Shown here: positions 47,001 through 55,502 of the stretch, in pieces
How positions within the stretch are numbered: the stretch's first letter is position 1
How the letters are laid out: every line of letters begins with the position of its first letter
Source of the DNA: Roseovarius bejariae
GTDB lineage: Bacteria > Pseudomonadota > Alphaproteobacteria > Rhodobacterales > Rhodobacteraceae
Direction of reading: 5' to 3'
DNA length: 64,000 nt
NCBI RefSeq assembly: GCF_009669325.1
Contig: NZ_SZWE01000001.1
Location: 1,865,501-1,929,500, forward strand
Position numbers and translations under genes: made by a program
Notes under the pieces: model-generated
Seen by the model: the letters and a program-made list of their open reading frames with translations, nothing else
Databases searched by the model: none
What the model was told of the DNA's origin: nothing

Positions 47001-48571
47001 TAGGTTTTCGACAAGACCGCGCTGGGCGTGTCGTCGCCCATGCTGGCAATCGCCTCCTTGCCGTCCTCGGCCATGGGGGCAAGAATCTGTTCCAGCTCCT
47101 CCACCGAATAGCCCGCCGCGATCTGACGACGGCGCAGGTCCGACCCGGTGAAAAGCGGTACTTCGGCAATCCCGGCCAGCTTTTCGTCAAGGTCGTTGAT
47201 CTTGCCGACCCAATCGCCAAAGGGCAGGGCGCGGGCCAGCTTGTCCTTGATTTCCGTGTCGTGGAACAACATGCCCTTTTTCATGTCCACGGCCAGCATC
47301 TGACCGGGGCCAAGCGCGCCTTTCTCAACGATGCTCGCCTCGTCCACGTAAACCATCCCGGCCTCGGACCCGGCAATAACAAGGCCATCACCCGTCACAA
47401 CGTAACGCATCGGGCGCAGCCCGTTCCGGTCCAGCCCGGCACAGACCCAGCGGCCATCGGTCATCGCAAGGGCGGCGGGGCCGTCCCACGGCTCCATCAC
47501 CGAGTTGCAGTAGGAATACATGTCGCGCCATGCAACGGGCAGTTCCTCGGCCTGCTTCGACCAGCTTTCCGGCACCAGCATGGTTTTGGCCATCGGTGCG
47601 CTGCGGCCCGCACGCACCAGAACCTCGAACACCGAATCCAACGCGGCCGAGTCGCTCGACCCGCCCGGCACGATGGGCTTGATGTCATCCGCCATATCGC
47701 CAAAGGCACTGGAGGCCATGCGGATCTCGTGGCTTTTCATCCAGTTGACGTTGCCCTTGAGGGTGTTGATCTCGCCGTTATGGGCCAACATGCGGAAGGG
47801 TTGCGCCAGCCACCACTGCGGGAAGGTGTTGGTGGAATAGCGTTGGTGATAGATCGCAAAGGCGCTCTTGAATCGCTCGTCTTGCAGGTCGGGATAAAAC
47901 ACCGCCACCTGCTCGGCCAGCATCATGCCCTTGTAGATGATGCTCCGGCAGGACAACGAGGCGATATAAAGCCCGTTGATGCTTTGCGCGGCGGCGGCTT
48001 TCTCGATCCGGCGGCGAATGACGTAAAGCTCGCGCTCGAATTCCTCTTCCTCAATCCCCTTGGCATTTGAAATCAGGATTTGTTCGATCTCGGGGCGGGT
48101 CGCATTGGCCTTTTCCCCAAGGCAGGACACGTCAACCGGCACATGCCGCCAGCCATAGATCGAATGCCCCATGCGCAGCACTTCGGTTTCCACGATGGTC
48201 CGGCAGGCCTCCTGCGCGCCAAAATCGGTGCGCGGCAGGAACACCTGACCCACGGCCATCAACTGATCTTCGCGAGGCTCGTGGCCGGTGCGGCGAATCT
48301 GGTCATAGAAGAAAGGAACGGGAATCTGCACATGGATACCCGCGCCATCGCCGGTCTTGCCGTCGGCGTCCACGGCACCGCGGTGCCAGATCGCTTTCAG
48401 CGCCTCGATCCCGGCCTCGACAACCTTGCGGCTGGGTTTGCCATCGACCGACACGACAAGGCCCACCCCGCAGGAAGAATGTTCCTCGCTTTCGTGGTAC
48501 ATGCCGTTTTCCGAAAGCCACTTGCGCTTGGCTTCCTCGGTGGCTTTCCAGTTCAGATCCAGTTTCGTCAT
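44039..48571 (-). CDS. gltB: Glutamate synthase (NADPH) large subunit
   Basis: GltB (1510 aa) makes glutamate from glutamine and 2-oxoglutarate with GltD. The N-terminal amidotransferase has its catalytic cysteine in EHSSCGVGLVVS; unlike many GltB proteins, ~35 residues precede it and would be cleaved. The synthase domain has the FMN-binding ISGHNGGTGASP and the [3Fe-4S] cysteines in CIMVRQCQSNTCPVGVC. The C-terminal beta helix includes GSNGCEYMTGGVAVILG. It is downstream of gltD on the minus strand, with the 80-bp repeat in the intergenic region. Confidence 0.97.
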   Translation of the reverse strand: MTKLDLNWKATEEAKRKWLSENGMYHESEEHSSCGVGLVVSVDGKPSRKVVEAGIEALKAIWHRGAVDADGKTGDGAGIHVQIPVPFFYDQIRRTGHEPREDQLMAVGQVFLPRTDFGAQEACRTIVETEVLRMGHSIYGWRHVPVDVSCLGEKANATRPEIEQILISNAKGIEEEEFERELYVIRRRIEKAAAAQSINGLYIASLSCRSIIYKGMMLAEQVAVFYPDLQDERFKSAFAIYHQRYSTNTFPQWWLAQPFRMLAHNGEINTLKGNVNWMKSHEIRMASSAFGDMADDIKPIVPGGSSDSAALDSVFEVLVRAGRSAPMAKTMLVPESWSKQAEELPVAWRDMYSYCNSVMEPWDGPAALAMTDGRWVCAGLDRNGLRPMRYVVTGDGLVIAGSEAGMVYVDEASIVEKGALGPGQMLAVDMKKGMLFHDTEIKDKLARALPFGDWVGKINDLDEKLAGIAEVPLFTGSDLRRRQIAAGYSVEELEQILAPMAEDGKEAIASMGDDTPSAVLSKTYRPLSHFFRQNFSQVTNPPIDSLREFRVMSLKTRFGNLKNVLDESSAQTEILVLESPFVGNAQWDELMRQFHGDVVEIDCTFEAGEGALRAGLERIRAEAEDAVRSGAGHLVLTDQHLGEARVGMPMILATSAVHSHLTRKGLRTFTSLNVRSAECIDPHYFAVLIGAGATVVNAYLAEDSLADRIDRGLLDGTLTENVARFRDAIDQGLLKIMSKMGISVISSYRGGLNFEAVGLSRAMCNEYFPGLTSRISGIGVSGIQSKLEEVHRQAFQGGKDVLPIGGFYKMRKSGETHAWGAQTMHMMQMACNTASYELWKRYSTAMQANPPIHLRDLMAIKPMGDAIPLEEVESVTAIRKRFVTPGMSLGALSPEAHKTLNVAMNRIGARSDSGEGGEDPAHFVPEPNGDNPSAKIKQVASGRFGVTAEYLNQCEELEIKVAQGAKPGEGGQLPGMKVTDLIARLRHSTKGVTLISPPPHHDIYSIEDLAQLIYDLKQINPTVKVTVKLVAQSGVGTIAAGVAKAKADVILISGHNGGTGASPATSIKYAGLPWEMGITEAHQVLSMNKLRDRITLRTDGGLRTGRDIVMAAMMGAEEYGIGTAALIAMGCIMVRQCQSNTCPVGVCTQDESLRAKFTGNADKVVNLITFYAQEVREVLASIGARSLDEVIGRADLLTQVSRGNAHLDDLDLNPMLITVDGAKDITYDRDRPRNPVPDTLDAEIVRDAQRFLEDGEKMQLHYAVQNTHRTVGTRVSSHIVQNFGMRNSLQPNHLTVKLSGSAGQSLGAFAAPGLKIEVSGDANDYVGKGLSGGTIVVRPQQASPLVAADNTIIGNTVLYGATEGYLFAAGRAGERFAVRNSGAKVVVEGCGSNGCEYMTGGVAVILGSIGANFGAGMTGGMAYLYDPEGTVANLINMESLVTCPVTQDHWLAELEELVERHAAETGSRKAQEILQYWDVEKGNFLQVCPTEMLDKLAHPLGIEEDAIPAE

Positions 48572-48636
48572 CGTTTACCCTTCCTTCGTCCGGTGGGTCA
48601 GGGCTGTTGCCCTGTTTGGTGTTCTTTGTGTCCGTT

Positions 48637-48716
48637 TCGTACGACTCGTACGAAGGTCAGTTCCGACTCCCCGATTTTCGTACGAAACTGCGGGGGTCAT
48701 CGTACGAGTCGTACGA
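48637..48716 (-). repeat. 80-bp palindromic element, copy 2 (between gltD and gltB)
   Basis: TCGTACGACTCGTACGA lies at 48637-48653, TTCGTACGAA at 48677-48686 within CCCCG/CGGGG arms, and TCGTACGAGTCGTACGA at 48700-48716. All five octamers are perfect TCGTACGA here. Spacing (36.5 and 26.5 bp between block centres) is identical to the copy at 15700-15779, and 63 of 80 positions match without gaps by hand count. It ends four bases from the gltD stop codon, so both copies sit at the same relative place behind a minus-strand gene. Confidence 0.88.
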
Positions 48717-48720
48717 AAAT

Positions 48721-50154
48721 TTACTCCGCCGCGACGGTCTGCGCCGCGTTCAGATGGTCAAGAATTGCCGCCGCGCTGTCGCGTCCGTCACGGATCGCCC
48801 AAACCACCAAGGATGCGCCACGCACGATGTCGCCCACGGCATAAACGCCCTCCATGGCGGTCTTGCCGGTGCCGAAATCGGCCTTGACGGTGCCCCAGCG
48901 TGTCACTTCCAATTCCTTTTGATTCCAAAGGGTTGGCAGGTCTTCCGGCTCAAAGCCCAGCGCCTTGATCACCAGATCGGCGGGTTCGTCATGCTCTGCA
49001 CCTTCGATGGGTTCGGGGCTTTGGCGGCCTGTAGCGTCGGGTTGACCAAGGCGCATTTGCTGCACTTTGACCGCGCTCACCGGGTCGCCAACAAAGCCTT
49101 TGGGCGCGCTAAGCCATTCAAAAATAACGCCTTCTTCCTCGGCGTTCTGCACTTCGCGCTGCGATCCCGGCATGTTGTCCCGGTCCCGGCGGTAGAGGCA
49201 TTTGACCGATTTCGCCCCTTGGCGAATGGCCGTGCGAACGCAATCCATCGCGGTATCGCCACCGCCGACAACCACCACGTTCTTGCCTTCGGCGTTCAGT
49301 TCGCCGCTATCGTATTCAGGAACGACATCGCCAAAAGACAAGCGATTACTTGCAGTTAGATAATCCAGTGCCCGCACGATCCCTTGTGCGCCAGATCCCG
49401 GCCCTTGCAAATCGCGGCTTTTGTAGACGCCCGTGGCGATCAGCACGGCGTTGTGCTTGTTGCGGATATCTTCGAACGTGATGTCTTCGCCCACGTTGCA
49501 ATTCATCACGAACTCAACGCCACCTTTTTCAAGCTGCTCCATGCGCCGCATGACCACGTCTTTTTCCAGCTTGAACCCTGGAATCCCGTAGGTCATCAGC
49601 CCGCCACCGCGATCATAGCGGTCATAAACCGTCACCTGTACACCTTCGCGGCGCAGCACGTCTGCGGCGGCCAGGCCGCCGGGGCCGGCACCGATTATGC
49701 CAACGGATTCAACACGTTCCGCCTTGGGCGCGATGGCTTGAACCCAGCCTTTGTCCCATGCGGTATCAGTAATATACTTCTCGACCGCGCCGATCGTCAC
49801 GGTGCCATGACCCGATTGTTCGATCACGCAGTTGCCTTCGCACAAACGGTCCTGCGGGCAGATACGCCCACAGATTTCCGGGAAGGTATTGGTGGCCTGG
49901 CTGAGATCATACGCCTCCTGCAACCGTCCCTGTGCCGTCAGGCGCAGCCAGTCGGGGATGTTGTTGTGCAGCGGGCAATGGCTTTGGCAGTAGGGCACGC
50001 CGCATTGGCTGCAACGGCTGGCCTGCTCTTTCGCCTTCGCATCGGCAAACTCGGCGTAGATCTCATGGAAATCCTTGTTGCGTGCGTCCGCCGCCCGTTT
50101 CTCGGGCATGTCACGCTCAACATTAACGAACTTCAGCATCGGTTGCTTTGCCAC
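48721..50154 (-). CDS. gltD: Glutamate synthase (NADPH) small subunit
   Basis: GltD (477 aa) passes electrons from NADPH through FAD and iron-sulfur clusters to GltB. N-terminal cluster cysteines are CSQCGVPYCQSHCPLHNNIP and ICGRICPQDRLCEGNCVI; the FAD loop is GAGPGGLAAADVLRREG and the NADPH loop VVGGGDTAMDCVRTA. It is the first gene of the pair, 149 bp upstream of gltB. Its promoter region is shared with the divergent uppP gene and contains an operator-like palindrome at 50291. Confidence 0.96.
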   Translation of the reverse strand: MAKQPMLKFVNVERDMPEKRAADARNKDFHEIYAEFADAKAKEQASRCSQCGVPYCQSHCPLHNNIPDWLRLTAQGRLQEAYDLSQATNTFPEICGRICPQDRLCEGNCVIEQSGHGTVTIGAVEKYITDTAWDKGWVQAIAPKAERVESVGIIGAGPGGLAAADVLRREGVQVTVYDRYDRGGGLMTYGIPGFKLEKDVVMRRMEQLEKGGVEFVMNCNVGEDITFEDIRNKHNAVLIATGVYKSRDLQGPGSGAQGIVRALDYLTASNRLSFGDVVPEYDSGELNAEGKNVVVVGGGDTAMDCVRTAIRQGAKSVKCLYRRDRDNMPGSQREVQNAEEEGVIFEWLSAPKGFVGDPVSAVKVQQMRLGQPDATGRQSPEPIEGAEHDEPADLVIKALGFEPEDLPTLWNQKELEVTRWGTVKADFGTGKTAMEGVYAVGDIVRGASLVVWAIRDGRDSAAAILDHLNAAQTVAAE

Positions 50155-50290
50155 GGCATGGCCTCCGGAATTGACTTGTGCCGAGCCTGTCTAAAGCAAC
50201 CCCTTGATAAATTAAAGTCAGAAAGAGTTACCTAATGTTAAAAAATTCCGTCTTCTGCGAGCGCACAGGTAGTATTTTGTTCATAAATTT

Positions 50291-50305
50291 AGTCCGAATC
50301 GGACT
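50291..50305. promoter_or_regulatory. Operator-like palindrome between gltD and uppP
   Basis: AGTCCGA-A-TCGGACT is a perfect 7-bp inverted repeat with a one-base centre, flanked by TTT and TAAA that extend the symmetry with a one-base bulge. It sits ~137 bp upstream of the gltD start and ~70 bp upstream of uppP. Such a site may bind a dimeric regulator; because GltB and GltD both carry iron-sulfur clusters, an Rrf2-type (IscR/RirA-like) regulator is one hypothesis, untested here. Confidence 0.5.
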
Positions 50306-50374
50306 TAAATCATGACTTTCCTCACAATCTCAATCAGTTATAGCTAGACCAGCTTTCCTTGCGGGACTTCGCCG

Positions 50375-51178
50375 ATGCCGCTGTTTCATCTTCTGTTGGT
50401 CGCCATAATTCAGGGCGTAACCGAGTTCTTGCCGGTTTCGTCCTCCGGTCACCTGATTCTGTTGCCGAATCTCACCGGCCTTGATGATCAGGGACAAGCG
50501 ATTGATGTGGCGGTCCATGTGGGGACGCTGTTCGCGGTTATTCTGTATTTCTGGAGCGATGTCAGGGGTGCCATAGCCAGCCTGCCGCGCGCATTGACCG
50601 GCAAGATTGACACCGAAGGCTCCAAGCTGGCCTTTCTCTTGCTCGTATCGTCAATTCCTGTTGTGGCATTTGGTGTTTTACTCACCCTGACAGGTCTGGA
50701 CGATGAGATGCGCTCAATCACCGTGATCGGTTGGACAATGCTTGTATTCGGGATCGTGCTTTATTGGTCCGATCAGGCGGGTGAAACCACGCGAGATGCA
50801 AAGGATTGGTCACTGCGTGATGCCATGGTCATGGGCGTGTGGCAGGCGATTGCCCTTATTCCCGGCACCTCGCGTTCGGGCATTACGATCACCGGGGCAA
50901 GGTTCATGGGGTATGGCCGGTCTGATGCGGCGCGCCTGTCCATGTTGATGTCGATACCGGTGATCATAGAAAGCGGCACGCTTTTGGCCGGAGAGGCCGC
51001 GTTGGAAGCCAACGCCGCCGTTTTGCGCGACGGGGCGATTGCGGCCGCGTTCGCCTTTATTTCAGCGCTTTTGGCGCTGACGCTGATGATGCGGTTATTG
51101 CGCAGCGTCAGCTTCACGCCCTATGTGATCTATCGGATCGGTTTGGGCGTTGTGCTGTTGGGTATCGCCTACAGTTAA
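50375..51178 (+). CDS. uppP: Undecaprenyl-diphosphate phosphatase (BacA/UppP type)
   Basis: UppP (267 aa) is a multi-pass inner-membrane enzyme that regenerates the lipid carrier of cell-wall synthesis. Both catalytic-motif regions are present: [15 protein letters not shown] near residue 20 and [19 protein letters not shown] near residue 165. It is about eight membrane segments long, as for the family. The stop overlaps the convergent NDUFA9-like gene by 4 bp. Confidence 0.95.
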   Translation: MPLFHLLLVAIIQGVTEFLPVSSSGHLILLPNLTGLDDQGQAIDVAVHVGTLFAVILYFWSDVRGAIASLPRALTGKIDTEGSKLAFLLLVSSIPVVAFGVLLTLTGLDDEMRSITVIGWTMLVFGIVLYWSDQAGETTRDAKDWSLRDAMVMGVWQAIALIPGTSRSGITITGARFMGYGRSDAARLSMLMSIPVIIESGTLLAGEAALEANAAVLRDGAIAAAFAFISALLALTLMMRLLRSVSFTPYVIYRIGLGVVLLGIAYS

Positions 51179-52158
51179 TTGGCGCGCAGGTTGCCAGCCG
51201 ATTCCTTGATCGCCTCGTATTGGCCCGCCGGACGGAAGCGCCAGAGGTAATCGGGCAGAACCGCCTCAAGAGAGGTGGGTTCGATTCCGAGATCGGCAAA
51301 GCCCTTGGCATCGTTCGAGACGATGTTATCAGTCTTCAGGCTGCGCACTTGATCGCGAGTGATCTGCGGTGGGATAAGGCCAAGGCTTATGCTTTGAACC
51401 AATTCCATGACACCTCCCATGATGCTGGCCATCCAGAAGGGTAGATTGATGATGATCCGGCGACGACGGATTACCTGCAACATGTGCTGCATCAACTCGC
51501 GGAATGTGTTCACGTCGGGCCCACCCAGTTCGTAAATCCCAGGTGCAGCTTCGCCCATCACGCCCTTGGCGGCGGCATGGGCCACATCATCCACATAAAC
51601 CGTCTGGAACTTGGTATTGGCCCCGACCACTGGCAGGAAGGGGCTGAAGCGGGTCATTCCAGCGAAGCGGTTAAAGAAGTTGTCCTCTGGACCGAAAATC
51701 ACCGACGGGCGCAGGATCACGGCGTTCGGGAACGACTCAAGAATACCGGCTTCACCCTGCGCTTTTGATCTGGCGTAGAGGCTGTCTGACACGGCATTGG
51801 CACCGATGGCCGAGATATGCACCATCCGCTCGACACCTTCCTCAGATGCAAGCCGCGCAATTCGCTCGGCGCCTTCATGCTGGATAGCGTCGAAATTGTT
51901 ACGGCCTTTGCGATCAAAGGTTCCGACGCAATTCACAACCGCATCCGCCCCCTGCATCACCGAGCGGACGCTTTCATCGTCACGGATGTTGCAGAATACC
52001 GGCTCGACCTGCCCGACAACGCCATAGGTTTTGACATGCATCGCCTCGTTGGGCCGTCGCACGGCCACGCGAACCCGCCAACCCGCTTGTGCCAGACGTC
52101 GCGCGATGTAGCGGCCCACAAATCCCGATCCGCCATAGATGGTGACAAGTTTCGACAT
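51175..52158 (-). CDS. NAD(P)-binding complex I NDUFA9-subunit-like protein
   Basis: A 327-aa short-chain dehydrogenase/NmrA-like protein. The N-terminal Rossmann loop reads [19 protein letters not shown] with a basic residue patch (VAVRRP), and [14 protein letters not shown] gives the YxxxK-like position. The family resembles the mitochondrial complex I accessory subunit NDUFA9 and is common in alphaproteobacteria. The C-terminal ~100 residues include a hydrophobic stretch ([15 protein letters not shown]). The enzyme's substrate is unknown. Confidence 0.85.
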   Translation of the reverse strand: MSKLVTIYGGSGFVGRYIARRLAQAGWRVRVAVRRPNEAMHVKTYGVVGQVEPVFCNIRDDESVRSVMQGADAVVNCVGTFDRKGRNNFDAIQHEGAERIARLASEEGVERMVHISAIGANAVSDSLYARSKAQGEAGILESFPNAVILRPSVIFGPEDNFFNRFAGMTRFSPFLPVVGANTKFQTVYVDDVAHAAAKGVMGEAAPGIYELGGPDVNTFRELMQHMLQVIRRRRIIINLPFWMASIMGGVMELVQSISLGLIPPQITRDQVRSLKTDNIVSNDAKGFADLGIEPTSLEAVLPDYLWRFRPAGQYEAIKESAGNLRAN

Positions 52159-52262
52159 GGGTGGCCTCCGGCGCTTGATGCGTATTCGATCACTTTCCTA
52201 CCCTTGAAGTGCGGTTTGGACAAGGCGATATGATGAATGCGGGGATTGTCGCAAAATCGCCG

Positions 52263-52291
52263 TTGACAGTTCCTTGGGGCAAGGATACATG
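52263..52291 (+). promoter_or_regulatory. Promoter for tRNA-Leu
   Basis: A perfect TTGACA (52263-52268) is followed after 17 bp by TACATG (52286-52291). The predicted start is ~10 bp upstream of the tRNA's first base. Confidence 0.7.
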
Positions 52292-52308
52292 CCTGCCTCA
52301 CGACACCT

Positions 52309-52395
52309 GCCCAGGTGGCGGAATTGGTAGACGCGCTAGCTTCAGGTGCTAGTGTCCGTATGGACGTGGAGGTTCGAGTCCTCTCCTGGGCACCA
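52309..52395 (+). tRNA. tRNA-Leu, anticodon CAG
   Basis: The 87-nt sequence folds as a type II tRNA with a long variable arm (TGTCCGTATGGACG). The acceptor arms GCCCAGG and CCTGGGC pair fully. The anticodon loop is TTCAGGT with anticodon CAG, and the T arm has GGTTCGAGTCC. The 3' CCA is encoded. It matches CUG codons, and the sequence is close to E. coli tRNA-Leu(CAG). Confidence 0.97.
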
Positions 52396-52490
52396 TTCGT
52401 AAATACCCAAAAATCTAGGTATTCAGGATTCGCTAGTGAACAGAGTTCCTATGATTCTCCGTGGACCCCGGAAATTGGATAGGGAATATC

Positions 52491-52525
52491 GGGGCGGTCT
52501 GCGGTAACCTACCGCCCCTGGTTTT
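52491..52525 (+). terminator. Hairpin terminator between tRNA-Leu and the M20 peptidase gene
   Basis: GGGGCGGT (52491-52498) pairs with ACCGCCCC (52511-52518), followed by TGGTTTT. A smaller hairpin (AATACC/GGTATT, 52402-52423) lies directly behind the tRNA. The rest of the 140-bp gap has no recognisable gene. Confidence 0.65.
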
Positions 52526-52537
52526 GCGATACGGAAA

Positions 52538-53920
52538 TTAAGGGGTTTTACCCTCCCCCACATCCCAGAACAGACCCGCCATCAGCCTAAGTGCATCACG
52601 GCACACCGGCTTGAGCACATGTTCATCCGGCGCGTGTTGCGAGCATCCACGGTAAGAATGAGGCACCCAGACGGTGGGAAGGCCCAGGATGTCGGCAAAG
52701 GCGTCGTTGGGCAGGGACCCGGCAAGATTGGGCAGGATATGCGGGTTTTGGCCCGCGGTTTTTTCAAGCGAGGCGGCCACGAATTTCACCCAAGGATGAT
52801 CCGGCGCCAGCCGGGTCGCACGGAAAAAGCCGCGGTCATGCGGGACGATCTGCACGACTTCGAACCCAAGTGCATCAAGGTGGCGTCGCAGCGCAGTAAT
52901 GATGTCTTCCGGGTCGGTTCCGACGACATAGCGAAGTTGACAGGTGGCGCGGGCATGCGCCGATATGGCGTTGACCGGCGCCTCGGGGACACCGCTTTTC
53001 ATGGCCAGTATCGCGAAGCTGTTCCAGCCATAGGCGCGTTCCGCCGGTGTCAGGCTCTTCTCGCCCCAGTCTTCGTCTATGGATGGCCCGTCACCCCCGG
53101 CAATCGGCAACCCGCGCAAGGCGGCGCGCACGTCATCGGTGAGGCTGTCGGGGCGCCATTCGGGAATACGGATCTGGCCCCGGGCATCGGTGATCATGGC
53201 AAGAGCTTGCGCCAGGATCATCGCCGGGTCGGCCAGAAGCCCGCCCCAGTTGCCCGAATGATGCGCGCCGTCGCGCAAATCCACGACCAGATCAAAGGTT
53301 ACCCCGCCCCGCGATCCCATGAACATCGTGGGTGTCTCGGGTTGCAGGCGCGGCCCGTCAGACGCGATCAGGACATCGGCAGACAGGTCATCCTTGTGGG
53401 CCTCGAAAAACTCGGCCAGTCCGGGTGATCCGGTTTCTTCCCCGGTTTCGATCACCACGCGGCAGTTGAAGCCAAGCTTGCCACGGGTCTGCAAGACCGC
53501 ATCAAGGGCGGCGATATTGATCAGGTGCTGGCCCTTGTTGTCGGCGCTACCCCGACCATAAAGGCGCTCGCCTTCTTCAACCAGTTTGAAAGGATGCAGG
53601 CCCTCGCGCCACTGGTCTGTCTGGGCACGGATCACGTCACCATGCCCATAGGTCAGAACGGTGGTCAGGTCGTCGCCCTCGTGCCGTTCGGCCACAAGGA
53701 TCGGACCCGCGCCTTCGACCGGGTTGGGATGAATTTCACAGGAAAATCCCATGGCACTCAGGCGTTCGGTCATCGCCTTGTCCAGATAACGCGCGAGTTC
53801 AGGGGCCTGATCGGGGTTCTGGCTTTCGGTTTCGTAGGCGACAAGATCGCCCAGTTCGTTTTGGAAACGGCCGTCGTCAAAATAGGCGGAAACGGTGTCG
53901 ATAGCGGAAGTGCGTGTCAT
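52538..53920 (-). CDS. M20-family metallopeptidase (dipeptidase-like)
   Basis: A 460-aa zinc peptidase. The first metal histidine is in [14 protein letters not shown], followed by the bridging acid in [12 protein letters not shown] and the catalytic/metal pair in [17 protein letters not shown]. The dimerisation domain is at roughly residues 210-320, and the C-terminal [16 protein letters not shown] holds a final metal histidine. Substrate unknown: a dipeptide such as Cys-Gly would fit its place as last gene of the ABC importer/GGT operon, three bases after ggt. Confidence 0.88.
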   Translation of the reverse strand: MTRTSAIDTVSAYFDDGRFQNELGDLVAYETESQNPDQAPELARYLDKAMTERLSAMGFSCEIHPNPVEGAGPILVAERHEGDDLTTVLTYGHGDVIRAQTDQWREGLHPFKLVEEGERLYGRGSADNKGQHLINIAALDAVLQTRGKLGFNCRVVIETGEETGSPGLAEFFEAHKDDLSADVLIASDGPRLQPETPTMFMGSRGGVTFDLVVDLRDGAHHSGNWGGLLADPAMILAQALAMITDARGQIRIPEWRPDSLTDDVRAALRGLPIAGGDGPSIDEDWGEKSLTPAERAYGWNSFAILAMKSGVPEAPVNAISAHARATCQLRYVVGTDPEDIITALRRHLDALGFEVVQIVPHDRGFFRATRLAPDHPWVKFVAASLEKTAGQNPHILPNLAGSLPNDAFADILGLPTVWVPHSYRGCSQHAPDEHVLKPVCRDALRLMAGLFWDVGEGKTP

Positions 53921-53923
53921 GGT

Positions 53924-55501
53924 CTACCTGTCAGGTTCTTCACAAATGGCGTCGCCCCAGGGCGACATGATTTCGGTGCAGCCGCTGTTGAGACGGCCTT
54001 TACGCATGACGCCTGCGGGGCAGGCGAAGGCATAGGGGAACGGGCTGCGGCGGGTGGTGACAACCGGGTGCTGGGCTGCCAGTGCGTCTGTCACTGCGGC
54101 TGGCAGCGTGTCGTCTGCGACAATGGTGTTGCCACCCGAGACATCAATGCGCGGGTGGTGGAAGGCGGCCTCGGCATCCATGCCGAAGTCTGCGACGAAC
54201 GAGGCCATCTGCGACATGGCCGAAACGATCTTGCGGCCCCCCGACGCCCCGTAGGCAAAGCGCGTCTCGCCAGCCTCGCCCAGAATTGGGCAGACATTCA
54301 TCAGGCAACGTTTGCCCGCCACAAGCGAATTGGGCCGCCCTTGAACCGGATCGAACCACATGATCCCGTTGTTCATCAGGAACCCTGTCGAAGGCGACAC
54401 CACGCGTGACCCGAAGATCGACAGAAGGGTCTGGGTTTGGCTCACCATGTTGCCGTCCCGGTCCACCACCGAAAAATGCGTGGTGCAGCCTGCATGTGTT
54501 TCAGTTTCGCCGGTGTCCCCCATGGTCTGAAGGCGGGTTTCATAGGCCCGGAACAGGCCTTCGGAGGTGGCAACGAAGGAGGTCGCATCGGGTGCCGGGC
54601 CGAATTCGGTTCCTGCCATGGAATCGAGTGTTTGCTGGAAAGTGGGGCCAGCTGTCAGGCCGGGCACCACATGGAACCTTGCATTGCGATAGTCGAAGCT
54701 GAGCGGCGCGGAAAACTCGGCGTGATAGGCCCGCAGATCATCATGGCCCAAGCTTCCGCCCTTGGCCTGAATGTCGGCGGCCATGGTCGCGCCAAGATCG
54801 CCGTCATAGAATTCCCGCGCGCCCTTGCGGGCCAGCCGTTCAAGACTGTCCGCCATGCGCGTCTGATCCAGCCGCTGTTCGGCCAGTGCAGTCCAGCCAC
54901 TGATTTTCGGCCACTGCCCGTCTTCAAGGAAAAGTGTCGCAGCGTCCGGGTCCTTGGCCAACTCACGGGTGGCCGAGGCGATGATAAGCGCCGCATACCA
55001 GTCGACAAGAAGCCCCTCGCGGGCAAAATCCACGGCGGGCGCCAGCAGGTCGGCCCAAGGCATCCGGCCATAGCGCTCATGCATCTGGCCCATGCCATCG
55101 ACGACCCCGGGCACTGCCACGGCAGTTGCGCCTTGCACATTGCGGTTGCCCTCGACTTCCTGCCAGGGAAACAGGTCGCCCGCCACACCGTTGCCGGACA
55201 ATGGGTAATCCGCAGGGTTCAGGCCCGAAGGCGCACGCATCCCATAATTCAGCGCCTCTGCCCGACCTTCATCGGCGCGCCAGAGCATCAGTGCCCCGCC
55301 ACCCGCCGGGCCACTCATCCAGGGTTCGAGAACGCCAATGGCAAAGGAGGTCGCGATCGCCGCATCGACGGCATCACCGCCCGCGGCAAGAACATCCGCC
55401 CCCGCCTGGGCGGCCAGCCGGTGCTGGGCCGCAACAACGCCGTGTTCAGTCTCGATGACGGTTTTCCGGGTCTGCGCCGTGCGCGACAGGTTCACGGACA
55501 T
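53924..55501 (-). CDS. ggt: Gamma-glutamyltransferase family protein
   Basis: A 525-aa Ntn-hydrolase that should cleave itself before the threonine in GCTTHFSVVDRDGNM (about residue 330), leaving a C-terminal small subunit. The large-subunit start GVVAAQHRLAAQAGADVLA and SGPAGGGALMLW, and the SPSTGFLMNNGIMWFDP loop, are family-like. No signal peptide is visible, so it probably acts in the cytosol, unlike E. coli GGT. ATG 55501 follows the upstream ATPase stop by one base. Its place after the importer suggests it cleaves imported gamma-glutamyl peptides. Confidence 0.88.
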   Translation of the reverse strand: MSVNLSRTAQTRKTVIETEHGVVAAQHRLAAQAGADVLAAGGDAVDAAIATSFAIGVLEPWMSGPAGGGALMLWRADEGRAEALNYGMRAPSGLNPADYPLSGNGVAGDLFPWQEVEGNRNVQGATAVAVPGVVDGMGQMHERYGRMPWADLLAPAVDFAREGLLVDWYAALIIASATRELAKDPDAATLFLEDGQWPKISGWTALAEQRLDQTRMADSLERLARKGAREFYDGDLGATMAADIQAKGGSLGHDDLRAYHAEFSAPLSFDYRNARFHVVPGLTAGPTFQQTLDSMAGTEFGPAPDATSFVATSEGLFRAYETRLQTMGDTGETETHAGCTTHFSVVDRDGNMVSQTQTLLSIFGSRVVSPSTGFLMNNGIMWFDPVQGRPNSLVAGKRCLMNVCPILGEAGETRFAYGASGGRKIVSAMSQMASFVADFGMDAEAAFHHPRIDVSGGNTIVADDTLPAAVTDALAAQHPVVTTRRSPFPYAFACPAGVMRKGRLNSGCTEIMSPWGDAICEEPDR

Positions 55502-55502
55502 C

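Noticed and set aside
45611..48070. Open frame of 819 codons antisense to gltB
   Set aside because: Shadow of the confirmed gltB gene; no independent start signal or domain.
52396..52490. Possible phage or island attachment site behind tRNA-Leu
   Set aside because: There is no integrase, no repeat of the tRNA 3' end and the next genes are ordinary metabolic ones. The segment only shows a small hairpin.
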